From assembly GCF_041438805.1 (NCBI RefSeq), contig NZ_CP109190.1, positions 4,712,001 to 4,776,000 of the forward strand: a stretch of 64,000 nt of DNA, read 5' to 3'. Below, piece by piece: positions 42,581-50,440 of the stretch. Positions within the stretch are counted from its first letter, which is position 1. The number at the start of each line of letters is the position of its first letter. The stretch comes from Streptomyces sp. NBC_01707. GTDB lineage: Bacteria; Actinomycetota; Actinomycetes; Streptomycetales; Streptomycetaceae. Both the position numbers and the translations under genes were made by a program. The notes below the pieces were generated by a model. It did not search any database. It saw only the letters and a list, made by a program, of their open reading frames with translations, and was not told where the DNA came from.

Positions 42581-43294
42581 ATGACCGACAGCTCGCGCGA
42601 AAGCAGTGCCTCCGGGGCCGCCCACGAGGCGGACGCTGTTCACGGGGCGGGAACCGCCGCCGACGTCCTCCGCGGCCGCTGGCGGGAGGCGCTCGTCGGC
42701 GCGCGGGGCGGCGCCGGAGGTCCGGACCCCGTGCCGTACGCCGACATCCTGCTGACCCGTTGGGCCGAACCGCAGCGCCGCTACCACACCACCGCCCATC
42801 TGACGGCGGTGCTCGACCGCATCGACACACTGGCCGGCCACGCCGCCGACCCGGACGCCGTCCGGCTCGCCGCGTGGTTCCACGACGCGGTGTACCGCCC
42901 GGACCGCTCCGAGAACGAGGAGCGCAGCGCCGCTCTGGCCGAGCGCGCCCTGCCCGAGGCCGGTGTCCCGGACGACATCACCGCCGAAGTGGCGCGGCTG
43001 GTCCGGCTCACCGTCACCCACGACCCTGTGGCAGGCGACACCAACGGCGAAGTGCTGTGCGACGCGGATCTGGCGATCCTGGCGGCCGCCCCCAAGGAGT
43101 ACGCGGAGTACGCGGCTCAGGTGCGGGAGGAGTACGGCTTCGTCCCCGACGACGCGTTCCGGGACGGCCGGGCAGCCGTACTGCGTCAACTGCTGGGGCT
43201 GCCGAGACTGTTCCGTACGCCGCACGGGATCGCGCAGTGGGAGCCGCGCGCCCGGCAGAACCTGCTGACGGAGCTCGAGCTGCTCACCCGTTGA
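42581..43294 (+). CDS. HD-domain metal-dependent hydrolase
   Basis: This 237-aa protein carries HD-superfamily motifs: a first His in RYHTTAHLTAVL, the HD doublet in LAAWFHDAVYRPDRSENEER, VRLTVTHDP, and a distal Asp in LCDADLAILAAAP. It belongs to the group of predicted HD phosphohydrolases seen widely in bacteria; the substrate is unknown. AGGG is 7 nt upstream of the ATG. The first 40 residues are low-complexity. It lies about 110 nt after DUF2891 on the same strand, but a role in the same pathway is not indicated. Confidence 0.85.
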   Translation: MTDSSRESSASGAAHEADAVHGAGTAADVLRGRWREALVGARGGAGGPDPVPYADILLTRWAEPQRRYHTTAHLTAVLDRIDTLAGHAADPDAVRLAAWFHDAVYRPDRSENEERSAALAERALPEAGVPDDITAEVARLVRLTVTHDPVAGDTNGEVLCDADLAILAAAPKEYAEYAAQVREEYGFVPDDAFRDGRAAVLRQLLGLPRLFRTPHGIAQWEPRARQNLLTELELLTR

Positions 43295-43324
43295 GACGGT
43301 CGGCACGATCCGCCGATACGGGAA

Positions 43325-43338
43325 TGTAACGGCCTACA
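43325..43338. promoter_or_regulatory. Candidate operator of the Cmx-type gene
   Basis: TGTA-ACGGCC-TACA (perfect 4-bp arms, 6-bp spacer) lies 19 nt before the start of the efflux gene, in position to overlap its promoter. Confidence 0.35.
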
Positions 43339-43356
43339 TCGTCGTTGGCACCTGTC

Positions 43357-44616
43357 ATGCCCGACTCCGCCGTTCGTCATCGCACCCGTATGCCTTTGGC
43401 CGTATACATTCTCGGCCTTTCGGTTTTCGCACTCGGTACGAGCGAGTTCATGCTCTCCGGGCTGCTGCCGCCGATCGCCGACGACATGAATGTGTCGATC
43501 CCGCGGGCCGGGCTCCTCATATCCGCCTTCGCCATCGGCATGGTGATCGGCGCGCCCCTGCTCGCCGTGGCCACGCTCCGGCTGCCGCGCCGGACCACCC
43601 TCATCGCGCTGATCTCGGTCTTCGGCCTCGGGCAGGTCGCGGGTGCGCTCGCTCCGACGTACGAGGTGCTCTTCGCGTCCCGTGTGGTGAGCGCCTTCGC
43701 GTGCGCCGGGTTCTGGGCGGTCGGTGCGGCGGTCGCCATCGCGATGGTGCCGGTGAACGCGCGGGCCAGAGCGATGGCCGTGATGATCGGCGGGTTGTCG
43801 ATCGCGAACGTCCTCGGCGTACCGCTGGGGGCGTTTCTCGGTGAGAACCTCGGCTGGCGGTCGGCGTTCTGGGCGGTCGGCGCGGCGTCGGCGGTGGCCC
43901 TGGCCGGTGTGGCGACGCTGATCCCCCGCATCCCGCTCCCTGCGGAGAAGCCGCAGCTCAAGCGGGAGATGACCATCTACCGCGACCGTCAGGTGTGGCT
44001 GTCGATCGCGGTCACGGCGCTGGCGGCGGGCGGGGTCTTCTGCGCGTTCAGCTATCTCGCGCCGCTGCTGACGGATGTCGCGGGACTGGACTCGGGCTGG
44101 GTGCCGACGGTCCTCGCGCTGTTCGGGATCGGTGCGCTGATCGGTACGACGATCGGTGGCCGGGTCGCGGACGCGCACCTCTTCGGGGTGCTGATGAGCG
44201 GCATCGCGGCGTCGACGGTCTTCCTGGTCGCGCTGGCGCTGTTCGCCTCGAACCAGATCGCCGCGGTCGGGCTCGCGTTCCTGCTGGGCCTGTCGGCGTT
44301 CTACACGGCCCCGGCGCTGAACGCCCGGATGTTCAACATCGCGGGCGCGGCCCCGACCCTGGCGGGTGCGACGACGACCGCCGCGTTCAATCTGGGCAAC
44401 ACGGGCGGCCCCTGGCTGGGCGGCACGGTGATCGACGCGGACTTCGGGTTCGCGGCGACGGCCTGGGCGGGCGCGGCGATGACGGTGCTGGCACTGGTGG
44501 GGGTGGTGTGGTCACTGCGGCTGCAGGGCGGTGGCCGGTCGCGCCGGGTGGCCGGTTCGACCGCAGCGGCGTCTTCTTCGGAGACGTCCGTGGAAGCGGC
44601 TGCCCCGGCGGTGTGA
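43357..44616 (+). CDS. Cmx/CmrA-type chloramphenicol efflux MFS transporter
   Basis: This 419-aa, 12-helix drug/H+ antiporter begins RTRMPLAVYILGLSVFALGT, then SEFMLSGLLPPIADDMNVSI with PRAGLLISAFAIGMVIGAPL, the Cmx/CmlR pattern. Motif C-like GVPLGAFLGENLGWRSAFW and a conserved GTTIGGRVADAH follow. The C-terminal tail of about 30 residues is Ala/Ser-rich. ATG 43357 is taken; TTG 43345 and ATG 43390 are alternatives, and none has a good ribosome site. It may confer chloramphenicol resistance by export. Other substrates are possible. Confidence 0.85.
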   Translation: MPDSAVRHRTRMPLAVYILGLSVFALGTSEFMLSGLLPPIADDMNVSIPRAGLLISAFAIGMVIGAPLLAVATLRLPRRTTLIALISVFGLGQVAGALAPTYEVLFASRVVSAFACAGFWAVGAAVAIAMVPVNARARAMAVMIGGLSIANVLGVPLGAFLGENLGWRSAFWAVGAASAVALAGVATLIPRIPLPAEKPQLKREMTIYRDRQVWLSIAVTALAAGGVFCAFSYLAPLLTDVAGLDSGWVPTVLALFGIGALIGTTIGGRVADAHLFGVLMSGIAASTVFLVALALFASNQIAAVGLAFLLGLSAFYTAPALNARMFNIAGAAPTLAGATTTAAFNLGNTGGPWLGGTVIDADFGFAATAWAGAAMTVLALVGVVWSLRLQGGGRSRRVAGSTAAASSSETSVEAAAPAV

Positions 44617-44644
44617 CCCCGGCAACCGCGTCGGCCGCATCCGT

Positions 44645-44920
44645 TCAGCTGCCGGGAGCCGGGCGTCCCTTGGGGCGTCGCAGCCCCGCGTCCGTCAGCC
44701 GGCGCACCAGTTCCTTGGAGCCGATCTCCCGGGCCCCGGCCCGCACCGCGTCCGCGTACCGGGTTTCCGGTACGTCGTAGTGGTCGCGCTCGAAGGCCTT
44801 CGGCGGGCAGCCGATCGAGGCGGCGAAGGCGTGCAGTTCCTCGAACGAGACATCGCTGACCAGATGCGACCAGAGACGTCCGTGGCCGGGCCAGTCCGGC
44901 GGGTCGATATAGACCGTCAC
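44645..44920 (-). CDS. DUF4031 protein
   Basis: This 91-aa protein begins MTVYIDPPDWPGHGRLWSHL, the diagnostic DUF4031 N-terminus, then VSDVSFEELHAFAASIG and RDHYDVPETRYADAVRAGA. It is soluble, and its function is unknown. The GTG start overlaps the stop of the upstream 122-aa gene by 4 nt, so the two are translationally coupled. It converges on the Cmx gene. Confidence 0.88.
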   Translation of the reverse strand: MTVYIDPPDWPGHGRLWSHLVSDVSFEELHAFAASIGCPPKAFERDHYDVPETRYADAVRAGAREIGSKELVRRLTDAGLRRPKGRPAPGS

Positions 44921-45285
44921 CGGCGCAGCACCCCGCTCAGCGCGCCGACGCGCGCCACCATCACCGTCGCCTTGGTGCATACCCAGCGCGGGTCCGGCCC
45001 CAGTTCCGGTTCGACGTCGAGGGCGTGCGGGTCGCCGGCGTCGCAGACCGGGCAGAGCGGCCACCGGCCGTAACGCTCCAGCAGCGCGTCCTGGACGTCC
45101 TGGGCGACCAGGCCGACCAGGTACTCCACGCCGTCCGGCCACTGTTCGACCCACCACCGCCGGTGCGTCACCGCGTCCTCGACGAGGGAGACGATCTCGG
45201 CCTCGGCGACGTCGCCGGCCGTGAGATCGGCCATCACCAGCGCGCGGGCGGTATGCAGCGCCTGCTCCAGGCGGTTCAACTCCAT
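44917..45285 (-). CDS. Hypothetical protein with a Cys-rich motif (122 aa)
   Basis: This soluble 122-aa protein is helical at the N-terminus (ELNRLEQALHTARALVMADL, EIVSLVEDAVTHRRWWVEQW) and has CPVCDAGDPHALDV followed 17 residues later by WVCTKA. The CPVC pair and later Cys could bind zinc but are short of a full four-Cys site. It is coupled to the DUF4031 gene (GTGA overlap) and is divergent from the rpiR gene. I recognise no named family. Confidence 0.75.
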   Translation of the reverse strand: MELNRLEQALHTARALVMADLTAGDVAEAEIVSLVEDAVTHRRWWVEQWPDGVEYLVGLVAQDVQDALLERYGRWPLCPVCDAGDPHALDVEPELGPDPRWVCTKATVMVARVGALSGVLRR

Positions 45286-45384
45286 GGAGCCATTCTCACC
45301 CCGTGCCCGACCGGCCTTCGCCGTAAGGAGACCTTTGGCACCGACAGATTCTCGGTTCCGCCAGAGGTCGGGACCAAAGAGGGG

Positions 45385-45413
45385 TTGACGTGCCAGAGGG
45401 TTGAAAATATCTT
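45385..45413 (+). promoter_or_regulatory. Promoter of the RpiR-type regulator
   Basis: TTGACG (45385-45390), a 17-nt spacer and TATCTT (45408-45413) form a near-consensus vegetative promoter. The predicted start is at about 45420, the GTG codon, so the mRNA is probably leaderless. Confidence 0.7.
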
Positions 45414-45417
45414 TCAA
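45401..45417. promoter_or_regulatory. RpiR/MurR operator 1
   Basis: TTGAAA-ATATC-TTTCAA has perfect 6-bp arms around a 5-bp spacer and covers the -10 element. Occupancy would block the promoter. Confidence 0.7.
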
Positions 45418-45419
45418 AC

Positions 45420-46340
45420 GTGACCAATGACCTGAAGGAAAGTTTCAGCGGTGATTCTCCGCCCGCACCGGCCGCCCTCGCGGCCAAGGTGCGGACGCTC
45501 GCACCTTCCATGACCCGCTCCATGCAGCGGGTCGCCGAAGCCGTCGCCGGCGACCCCGCCGGCTGCGCCGCCCTGACGGTCACCGGTCTCGCCGAGCTCA
45601 CCGGCACCAGCGAGGCGACCGTGGTCCGCACGGCCCGTCTCCTCGGCTACCCCGGCTACCGGGATCTGCGCCTCGCCCTGGCCGGGCTCGCCGCCCACCA
45701 GCAGTCCGGCCGCGCCCCCGCCGTCACGGCGGACATAGCGGTCGACGACCCGATCGCCGATGTGGTCGCCAAGCTCGCCTTCGACGAGCAGCAGACCCTC
45801 GCCGACACGGCCGCCGGGCTCGACACGGTGCAGCTCGGTGCCGCCGTCGCCGCCGCGTCGACCGCCCGCCGGATCGACATCTACGGCGTCGGCGCCTCCT
45901 CCCTCGTCGCCCAGGACCTGGGGCAGAAGCTGCTCCGGATCGGCCTGATCGCGCACGCCCACACGGACCCGCACCTGGCGGTGACCAACGCCGTGCAGCT
46001 CCGCTCCGGCGATGTGGCGATCGCGATCACCCACTCCGGCTCCACGGTCGATGTGATCGAACCGCTCCGGGTGGCCTTCGACCAGGGGGCCACGACGATC
46101 GCGATCACCGGCCGCCCCGACGGCCCGGTGACGCAGTACGCGGACCACGTGCTGACGACGTCCACCGCCCGTGAGAGCGAACTGCGCCCCGCCGCGATGT
46201 CGAGCCGTACGAGCCAGCTGCTCGTCGTCGACTGCCTGTTCATAGGCGTCGCCCAGCGGACGTACGAGACGGCCGCCCCGGCGCTGGCCGCCTCCTACGA
46301 GGCGCTCGCCCACCGACATACCCCCCGCAGCACCCGCTGA
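45420..46340 (+). CDS. MurR/RpiR-family transcriptional regulator
   Basis: This 306-aa protein has an N-terminal HTH_6 domain (MTRSMQRVAEAVAGDPAGCA, LAELTGTSEATVVRTARLLG) and a C-terminal SIS sugar-phosphate-binding domain (RRIDIYGVGASSLVAQDLGQ, GDVAIAITHSGSTVDVIEPL). In this family the ligand is a phosphosugar, and the downstream murQ and PTS genes point to MurNAc-6-phosphate. The GTG start coincides with the predicted transcription start. Two TGAA-type palindromes flank the start, suggesting autorepression. Confidence 0.92.
   Translation: MTNDLKESFSGDSPPAPAALAAKVRTLAPSMTRSMQRVAEAVAGDPAGCAALTVTGLAELTGTSEATVVRTARLLGYPGYRDLRLALAGLAAHQQSGRAPAVTADIAVDDPIADVVAKLAFDEQQTLADTAAGLDTVQLGAAVAAASTARRIDIYGVGASSLVAQDLGQKLLRIGLIAHAHTDPHLAVTNAVQLRSGDVAIAITHSGSTVDVIEPLRVAFDQGATTIAITGRPDGPVTQYADHVLTTSTARESELRPAAMSSRTSQLLVVDCLFIGVAQRTYETAAPALAASYEALAHRHTPRSTR
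45432..45448. promoter_or_regulatory. RpiR/MurR operator 2 (inside the coding start)
   Basis: CTGAA-GGAAAGT-TTCAG, with centre 31 bp (three helical turns) from operator 1, lies within codons 5-10 of the regulator gene. The phasing fits cooperative binding or a roadblock. Confidence 0.5.
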
Positions 46341-46402
46341 CCACGACGCCGTACCCGCTGAACCGCACGAGACACGAGATCGAGAAAGCAGAGCCGCTGT
46401 CC

Positions 46403-47380
46403 ATGACCTCCACCACCGACGCCAACGCCGCGACGCCCGGCCGGGACTCCGAGTACGGGGAGCTGCGCGCCGAGCTCGCCACACTCACCACCGAGGCGTT
46501 CCGGCCCGAGCTCGCCGAGATCGACCGGCTGGACACGCTGGAGATTGCCCGGATCATGAACGGCGAGGACCGGACCGTCCCGACCGCCGTCGCCGCCCGG
46601 CTGCCCGAGATCGCAGCGGCGATCGACGGCACGGCCGCTCGCATGGCCCGCGGCGGCCGGCTGATCTACGCGGGCGCCGGCACCCCGGGCCGGCTGGGCA
46701 TCCTGGACGCCAGTGAGTGCCCGCCCACGTTCAACACCGACCCGTCCGAGGTCATCGGCCTGATCGCGGGCGGACCGTCCGCCATCATCACGGCCGTCGA
46801 GGGGGCCGAGGACAGCGCGGAGCTGGCCGCCGCCGACCTCGATGCCCTGGACCTCACCTCCGACGACACGGTCGTCGGCATCTCCGCCTCCGGCCGTACG
46901 CCGTACGCGGTCGGGGCCGTAGAGCACGCCCGCGCCAAGGGCGCGCTGACCATCGGCCTGTCCTGCAACGCGGACTCGGCGCTCGGCGCCGCGGCCGAGC
47001 ACCCCATCGAGATCGTCGTCGGTCCCGAGCTGCTCACCGGTTCGACCCGGCTGAAGGCCGGTACGGCGCAGAAGCTCGTCCTCAACATGCTCTCGACGAT
47101 CACGATGATCCGGCTCGGCAAGACGTACGGAAACCTCATGGTCGACGTCCGCGCCTCCAACGAGAAGCTGCGCGCCCGCTCCCGCCGGATCGTCGCCCTC
47201 GCCACCGGCGCTTCCGACGAGGAGATCGAGGCCGCGCTCGCCGCCACCGACGGCGAGGTGAAGAACGCGATCCTCACCATCCTCGGCCAGGTCGACGGTC
47301 GCACCGCCGCCACCCTTCTGTCCGCGTCCGACGGCCATCTCCGTGCCGCCCTCGCGGCCGCACCACGCACCACCACCTGA
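46403..47380 (+). CDS. murQ: N-acetylmuramic acid 6-phosphate etherase (MurQ)
   Basis: This 325-aa SIS-domain enzyme cleaves the lactyl ether of MurNAc-6-phosphate to give GlcNAc-6-phosphate and lactate in cell-wall recycling. Hallmarks are RLIYAGAGTPGRLGILDASE with the catalytic-region Glu, CPPTFNTDP, EGAEDSAELAAADL, VVGISASGRTPYAVGAVEHA and MVDVRASNEKLRARSRRIV. GAGTPGRLG has Pro where many enzymes have Ser. The gene lies between the RpiR regulator and the PTS gene, all in one direction, forming a MurNAc-use operon. Confidence 0.95.
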   Translation: MTSTTDANAATPGRDSEYGELRAELATLTTEAFRPELAEIDRLDTLEIARIMNGEDRTVPTAVAARLPEIAAAIDGTAARMARGGRLIYAGAGTPGRLGILDASECPPTFNTDPSEVIGLIAGGPSAIITAVEGAEDSAELAAADLDALDLTSDDTVVGISASGRTPYAVGAVEHARAKGALTIGLSCNADSALGAAAEHPIEIVVGPELLTGSTRLKAGTAQKLVLNMLSTITMIRLGKTYGNLMVDVRASNEKLRARSRRIVALATGASDEEIEAALAATDGEVKNAILTILGQVDGRTAATLLSASDGHLRAALAAAPRTTT

Positions 47381-47432
47381 CCCCATCCGGGGAACCGCTC
47401 AGCACCCCCCGCACAGCAAGGCACCACGCACC

Positions 47433-48971
47433 ATGGCTACAGAAGACAAGAACCGCGCCACTGCCGCCGCGATCCTTCCGCTCGTCGGTGGCGCCGCGAA
47501 CGTCAGCTCCGTCGTCCACTGCATGACCCGGCTCCGGCTGGGCCTGCACGACCGCTCGCTCGTCGACGACGAGGCCCTGAAGGCGCTCCCCGCCGTCATG
47601 GGTGTGGTCGAGGACGACACCTACCAGATCGTCCTCGGTCCGGGCACCGTCGCCCGGGTCACCCCGGAGTTCGAGAAGCTGGTCGAGGAGGGTCGCGCAG
47701 CCACCCCCGAACCGGCCACCGCGGCCGAACCGGCCGCTGCCACCGACACCACGGCGGCCGAACTCGCCGCGCAGGGCGCCGCGATCAAGGCAGCGCGGAA
47801 GGCGAAGAACGCCACCCCGTTCAAGCTCTTCCTCCGGAAGATCGCGAACATCTTCGTCCCGCTGATCCCGGCTCTCATCGGCTGCGGCATCATCGCCGGT
47901 CTCAACGGCCTGCTGAAGAACCTGGGCTGGCTGACGTCGGTGACGCCCGCGCTCGGCGCGATGGCGTCCGGCTTCATGGCACTGATCGCCGTCTTCGTCG
48001 GCTACAACACGGCGAAGGAGTTCGGCGGCACGCCGATCCTCGGCGGTGCGGTCGCCGCGATCATCGTCTTCCCCGGTGTCGCGGACATCGAGGCGTTCGG
48101 GCAGAAGCTCTCCCCGGGCCAGGGCGGTGTGCTGGGAGCGCTCGGCGCGGCGGTCCTCGCGGTGTACGTGGAGAAGTGGTGCCGCCGCTGGGTCCCCGAG
48201 GCGCTGGACGTCCTGGTCACCCCGACGCTGACGGTGCTGGTCTCCGGCCTGGTGACGATCTTCGGCCTGATGTACGTGGCCGGTGAGGTCTCCACCGCGA
48301 TCGGCGACTTCGCCAACTGGCTGCTGTCCAACGGCGGTGCGGGCGCGGGCCTGGTCCTCGGCGGCTTCTTCCTCCCCCTGGTCATGCTGGGTCTGCACCA
48401 GGCGCTGATCCCGATCCACACCACCCTGATCGAGCAGCAGGGCTACACGGTCCTCCTCCCGATCCTCGCCATGGCAGGTGCGGGCCAGGTCGGCGCGGCC
48501 CTCGCGGTCTACCTCCGTCTCCCCCGCAACGAGTCGATCCGCCGGACGATCAAGTCGGCTCTCCCGGCCGGTCTGCTGGGTGTGGGCGAGCCCCTGATCT
48601 ACGGTGTCTCGCTCCCCCTCGGCCGCCCGTTCATCACGGCGTGCGTGGGCGGTGCGTTCGGCGGGGCGTTCGTCGGCTTCTTCAACCAGCTCGGCAGCGC
48701 GGTCGGTTCCACGGCGATCGGCCCGTCCGGCTGGGCCCTGTTCCCGCTGCTCGACGGCAACCACGGCCTGGGCACGACGATCGCGATCTACGCGGGCGGC
48801 CTGCTGGTCGGCTATCTGGCGGGCTTCGTCGCCACGTACTTCTTCGGCTTCAGCAAGGATCTGCTGACGGAGTTCAACGTGTCGCAGGAGCCGGCGGCTT
48901 CGACGGTCGCGGCAACCGGTACCCCGGCCACACCGGTCACCGACCCGGCACCGGAGCCGGCCCGCGCCTGA
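47433..48971 (+). CDS. PTS EIIBC component, probable MurNAc transporter (MurP-like)
   Basis: This 512-aa protein has an N-terminal EIIB domain with the phosphorylated Cys30 in VVHCMTRLRLGL. An Ala/Pro/Glu-rich linker of about 40 residues leads to an EIIC domain with some ten transmembrane helices, including FVPLIPALIGCGIIAGLNG, GGTPILGGAVAAIIVFPGV and LLGVGEPLIYGVSLPLGRP. No EIIA domain is fused; EIIA must come from elsewhere. Context with murQ and an RpiR regulator supports uptake and phosphorylation of N-acetylmuramic acid. AAGG is upstream of the ATG. A 13-bp hairpin terminates the operon. Confidence 0.9.
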   Translation: MATEDKNRATAAAILPLVGGAANVSSVVHCMTRLRLGLHDRSLVDDEALKALPAVMGVVEDDTYQIVLGPGTVARVTPEFEKLVEEGRAATPEPATAAEPAAATDTTAAELAAQGAAIKAARKAKNATPFKLFLRKIANIFVPLIPALIGCGIIAGLNGLLKNLGWLTSVTPALGAMASGFMALIAVFVGYNTAKEFGGTPILGGAVAAIIVFPGVADIEAFGQKLSPGQGGVLGALGAAVLAVYVEKWCRRWVPEALDVLVTPTLTVLVSGLVTIFGLMYVAGEVSTAIGDFANWLLSNGGAGAGLVLGGFFLPLVMLGLHQALIPIHTTLIEQQGYTVLLPILAMAGAGQVGAALAVYLRLPRNESIRRTIKSALPAGLLGVGEPLIYGVSLPLGRPFITACVGGAFGGAFVGFFNQLGSAVGSTAIGPSGWALFPLLDGNHGLGTTIAIYAGGLLVGYLAGFVATYFFGFSKDLLTEFNVSQEPAASTVAATGTPATPVTDPAPEPARA

Positions 48972-48986
48972 TCCCGTGACGCAACA

Positions 48987-49016
48987 GAGGGCGGCACCCG
49001 CACGGGTGCCGCCCTC
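48987..49016. terminator. Terminator after the MurNAc operon
   Basis: A perfect 13-bp stem (48987-48999 with 49004-49016) and GCAC loop lies 15 nt after the PTS stop and 12 nt before the convergent Uma2 gene end. Confidence 0.8.
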
Positions 49017-49028
49017 ACTGCTGCCCGG

Positions 49029-49634
49029 TCACGCCGGAAAGTCCGCGGTGAGCAGCGTCGTGCCGAAGGGCTCGGGGAGTGTGAGCGGCTTCCCGAACGG
49101 CACGGCGTCCGAGCGCTTGTACGTCCCGTCCTCGTTCGGCTCCGTGAACAGCGTGGCCATCGCCCCGCGCGTGTCGAAGCGGTCGATCAAGAGGTACATC
49201 GGCACAGCCGCGCGGGCGTAGGCGCGGTACTTCTTCGTCCGGTCCTCCCGGGCGTTTCCCTTCGACGTGATCTCGACGATCAGCAGGGCGTCCGAAGCCT
49301 CCATCGGATCGCTGGATTCCGGATCAGCAGCATCGATCAGCTCCGAAGGCATGACCACTAGATCCGGCACGTAGAGCTTGTCGAGCGGGGCCACGTGGAT
49401 GCCGAGGGTCTGGTAGATCTCCAGCTCTTCGGGCAGATCTCGGTAGAGCCTGCGCTGCACTTTGGCCGCGATGCCGTTGTGATGCGCGTGCGGCGGTGGC
49501 ACCAAGACGATCTGCCCTTCGTCGATCTCGGCGCGCCACCCCTCGGGCACGTCCAGTTCACGCCATGTCTGCAGCAGGTAGTCCCACGGGCGGCCCTCAG
49601 AGGCCTGGTCGTTCTCGACCATCGCGGCGGTCAT
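49029..49634 (-). CDS. Uma2-family (DUF820) restriction-endonuclease-like protein
   Basis: This 201-aa protein matches the Uma2 family. An N-terminal region WRAEIDEGQIVLVPPPHAHH is followed by the PD-(D/E)XK-like core KLYVPDLVVMPSELID and DALLIVEITSKGNAREDRTK, with Asp, Glu and Lys as the putative nuclease residues, then YRAYARAAVPMYLLIDR. AGGAGAGGGGA is upstream of the ATG. Such genes are abundant and multicopy in Streptomyces; nuclease activity and biological role are unproven. It is convergent with the PTS operon. Confidence 0.9.
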   Translation of the reverse strand: MTAAMVENDQASEGRPWDYLLQTWRELDVPEGWRAEIDEGQIVLVPPPHAHHNGIAAKVQRRLYRDLPEELEIYQTLGIHVAPLDKLYVPDLVVMPSELIDAADPESSDPMEASDALLIVEITSKGNAREDRTKKYRAYARAAVPMYLLIDRFDTRGAMATLFTEPNEDGTYKRSDAVPFGKPLTLPEPFGTTLLTADFPA

Positions 49635-49852
49635 CGCGGGTCCCCTCTCCTGCGGCCTGTCAAAGGAGCGTAGATCGACGGTTCTGCGGCGGTCTGCCGA
49701 TGCCATCAGCGTCCCACGACCGGGTGACGAACGCACGGATCTCCCCATACGGCCCCTGGACCTCGAAGCTCGTACGGGAAGCCCACACCCCGTACGGCAA
49801 CGGGCCCGGCCGAAGGGCGGCACCCCGGCCGGGGCGCCGCCCTTCACGCCTC

Positions 49853-50086
49853 TCACGGCAGCCGCCCCTCCCGGTTGACCTCCCTGACCCTGGCCCGCAG
49901 CGCGTCCCCGGGCGAGGCCGGCCGCACGGACTCCGGTGGACAGTCCCACTCGGCCCCACCACCCGGCGGCCGTAGCTGCACATACGGTCCGACGCAGCCC
50001 ATCACGCGCCCCACGCGCCCGTCCCGCGAGTCCACCGCGTACGTCCCGGGCTCCGGCGTACACGGTTCGAGTCCCTCACCCGTCAT
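49853..50086 (-). CDS. WhiJ-locus-associated small protein (77 aa)
   Basis: This 77-aa protein has the motif GTYAVDSRDGRVGRVMGCVG with PYVQLRPPGGGAEWDCPPES, typical of small proteins found beside XRE/DUF397 genes in Streptomyces. The ATG has GGGGAGG 6 nt upstream and overlaps the end of the upstream 83-aa gene by 11 nt, so the two are coupled. It is soluble. No function is established. Confidence 0.75.
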   Translation of the reverse strand: MTGEGLEPCTPEPGTYAVDSRDGRVGRVMGCVGPYVQLRPPGGGAEWDCPPESVRPASPGDALRARVREVNREGRLP

Positions 50087-50327
50087 GACCGGCCTCCCCG
50101 TCACACTTCTTCTCCAGAAAGGCGCTCAGCCGCAGCGCCGTGTCGATGTTGCAGCGCCCGAGATCCACCAACGGCGCGGGCTCGTTCCCCGCGCACGACA
50201 CCGGGTCGATCCGCAACGACGGCAGTGTGAGCCCCATACCTTTCAGCCCCTGCCTCAGCGTCTCCACCGCGTCCTCCGCCTCTCGCACTCTTCCGGCGGC
50301 AACCCGTCGTCGCTCCGTAGTGGTCAT
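50076..50327 (-). CDS. WhiJ-locus-associated small protein (83 aa)
   Basis: This 83-aa protein begins MTTTERRRVAAGRVREAEDA with a helical segment and ends with LPSLRIDPVSCAGNEPAPLV and DLGRCNIDTALRLSAFLEKK, a pattern commonly found divergent from XRE-DUF5753 regulators. GGAAGG lies 8 nt before the ATG. It is translationally coupled to the 77-aa gene. The gap to the XRE start contains two small inverted repeats. Confidence 0.75.
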   Translation of the reverse strand: MTTTERRRVAAGRVREAEDAVETLRQGLKGMGLTLPSLRIDPVSCAGNEPAPLVDLGRCNIDTALRLSAFLEKKCDGEAGHDG

Positions 50328-50368
50328 CCTGCACACCTTCCACGCTCGGTAATCACAATGCATACCCA

Positions 50369-50383
50369 GCGTGTCCAACACGC
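50369..50383. promoter_or_regulatory. Candidate XRE operator
   Basis: GCGTGT-CCA-ACACGC has perfect 6-bp arms and is centred in the divergent gap between the XRE gene and the small-protein pair. A second hairpin, ACAAC-CGCA-GTTGT, lies near 50411. Confidence 0.4.
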
Positions 50384-50440
50384 GGCTAGCCTGGTAGTGG
50401 CGCAGGTCCAACAACCGCAGTTGTGTCACAGGGAGTTGCC

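Noticed and set aside
50058..50080. GGTTCGAGTCC resembling a tRNA T-arm
   Set aside because: No acceptor, D or anticodon stems can be formed, and it lies inside a small coding gene.
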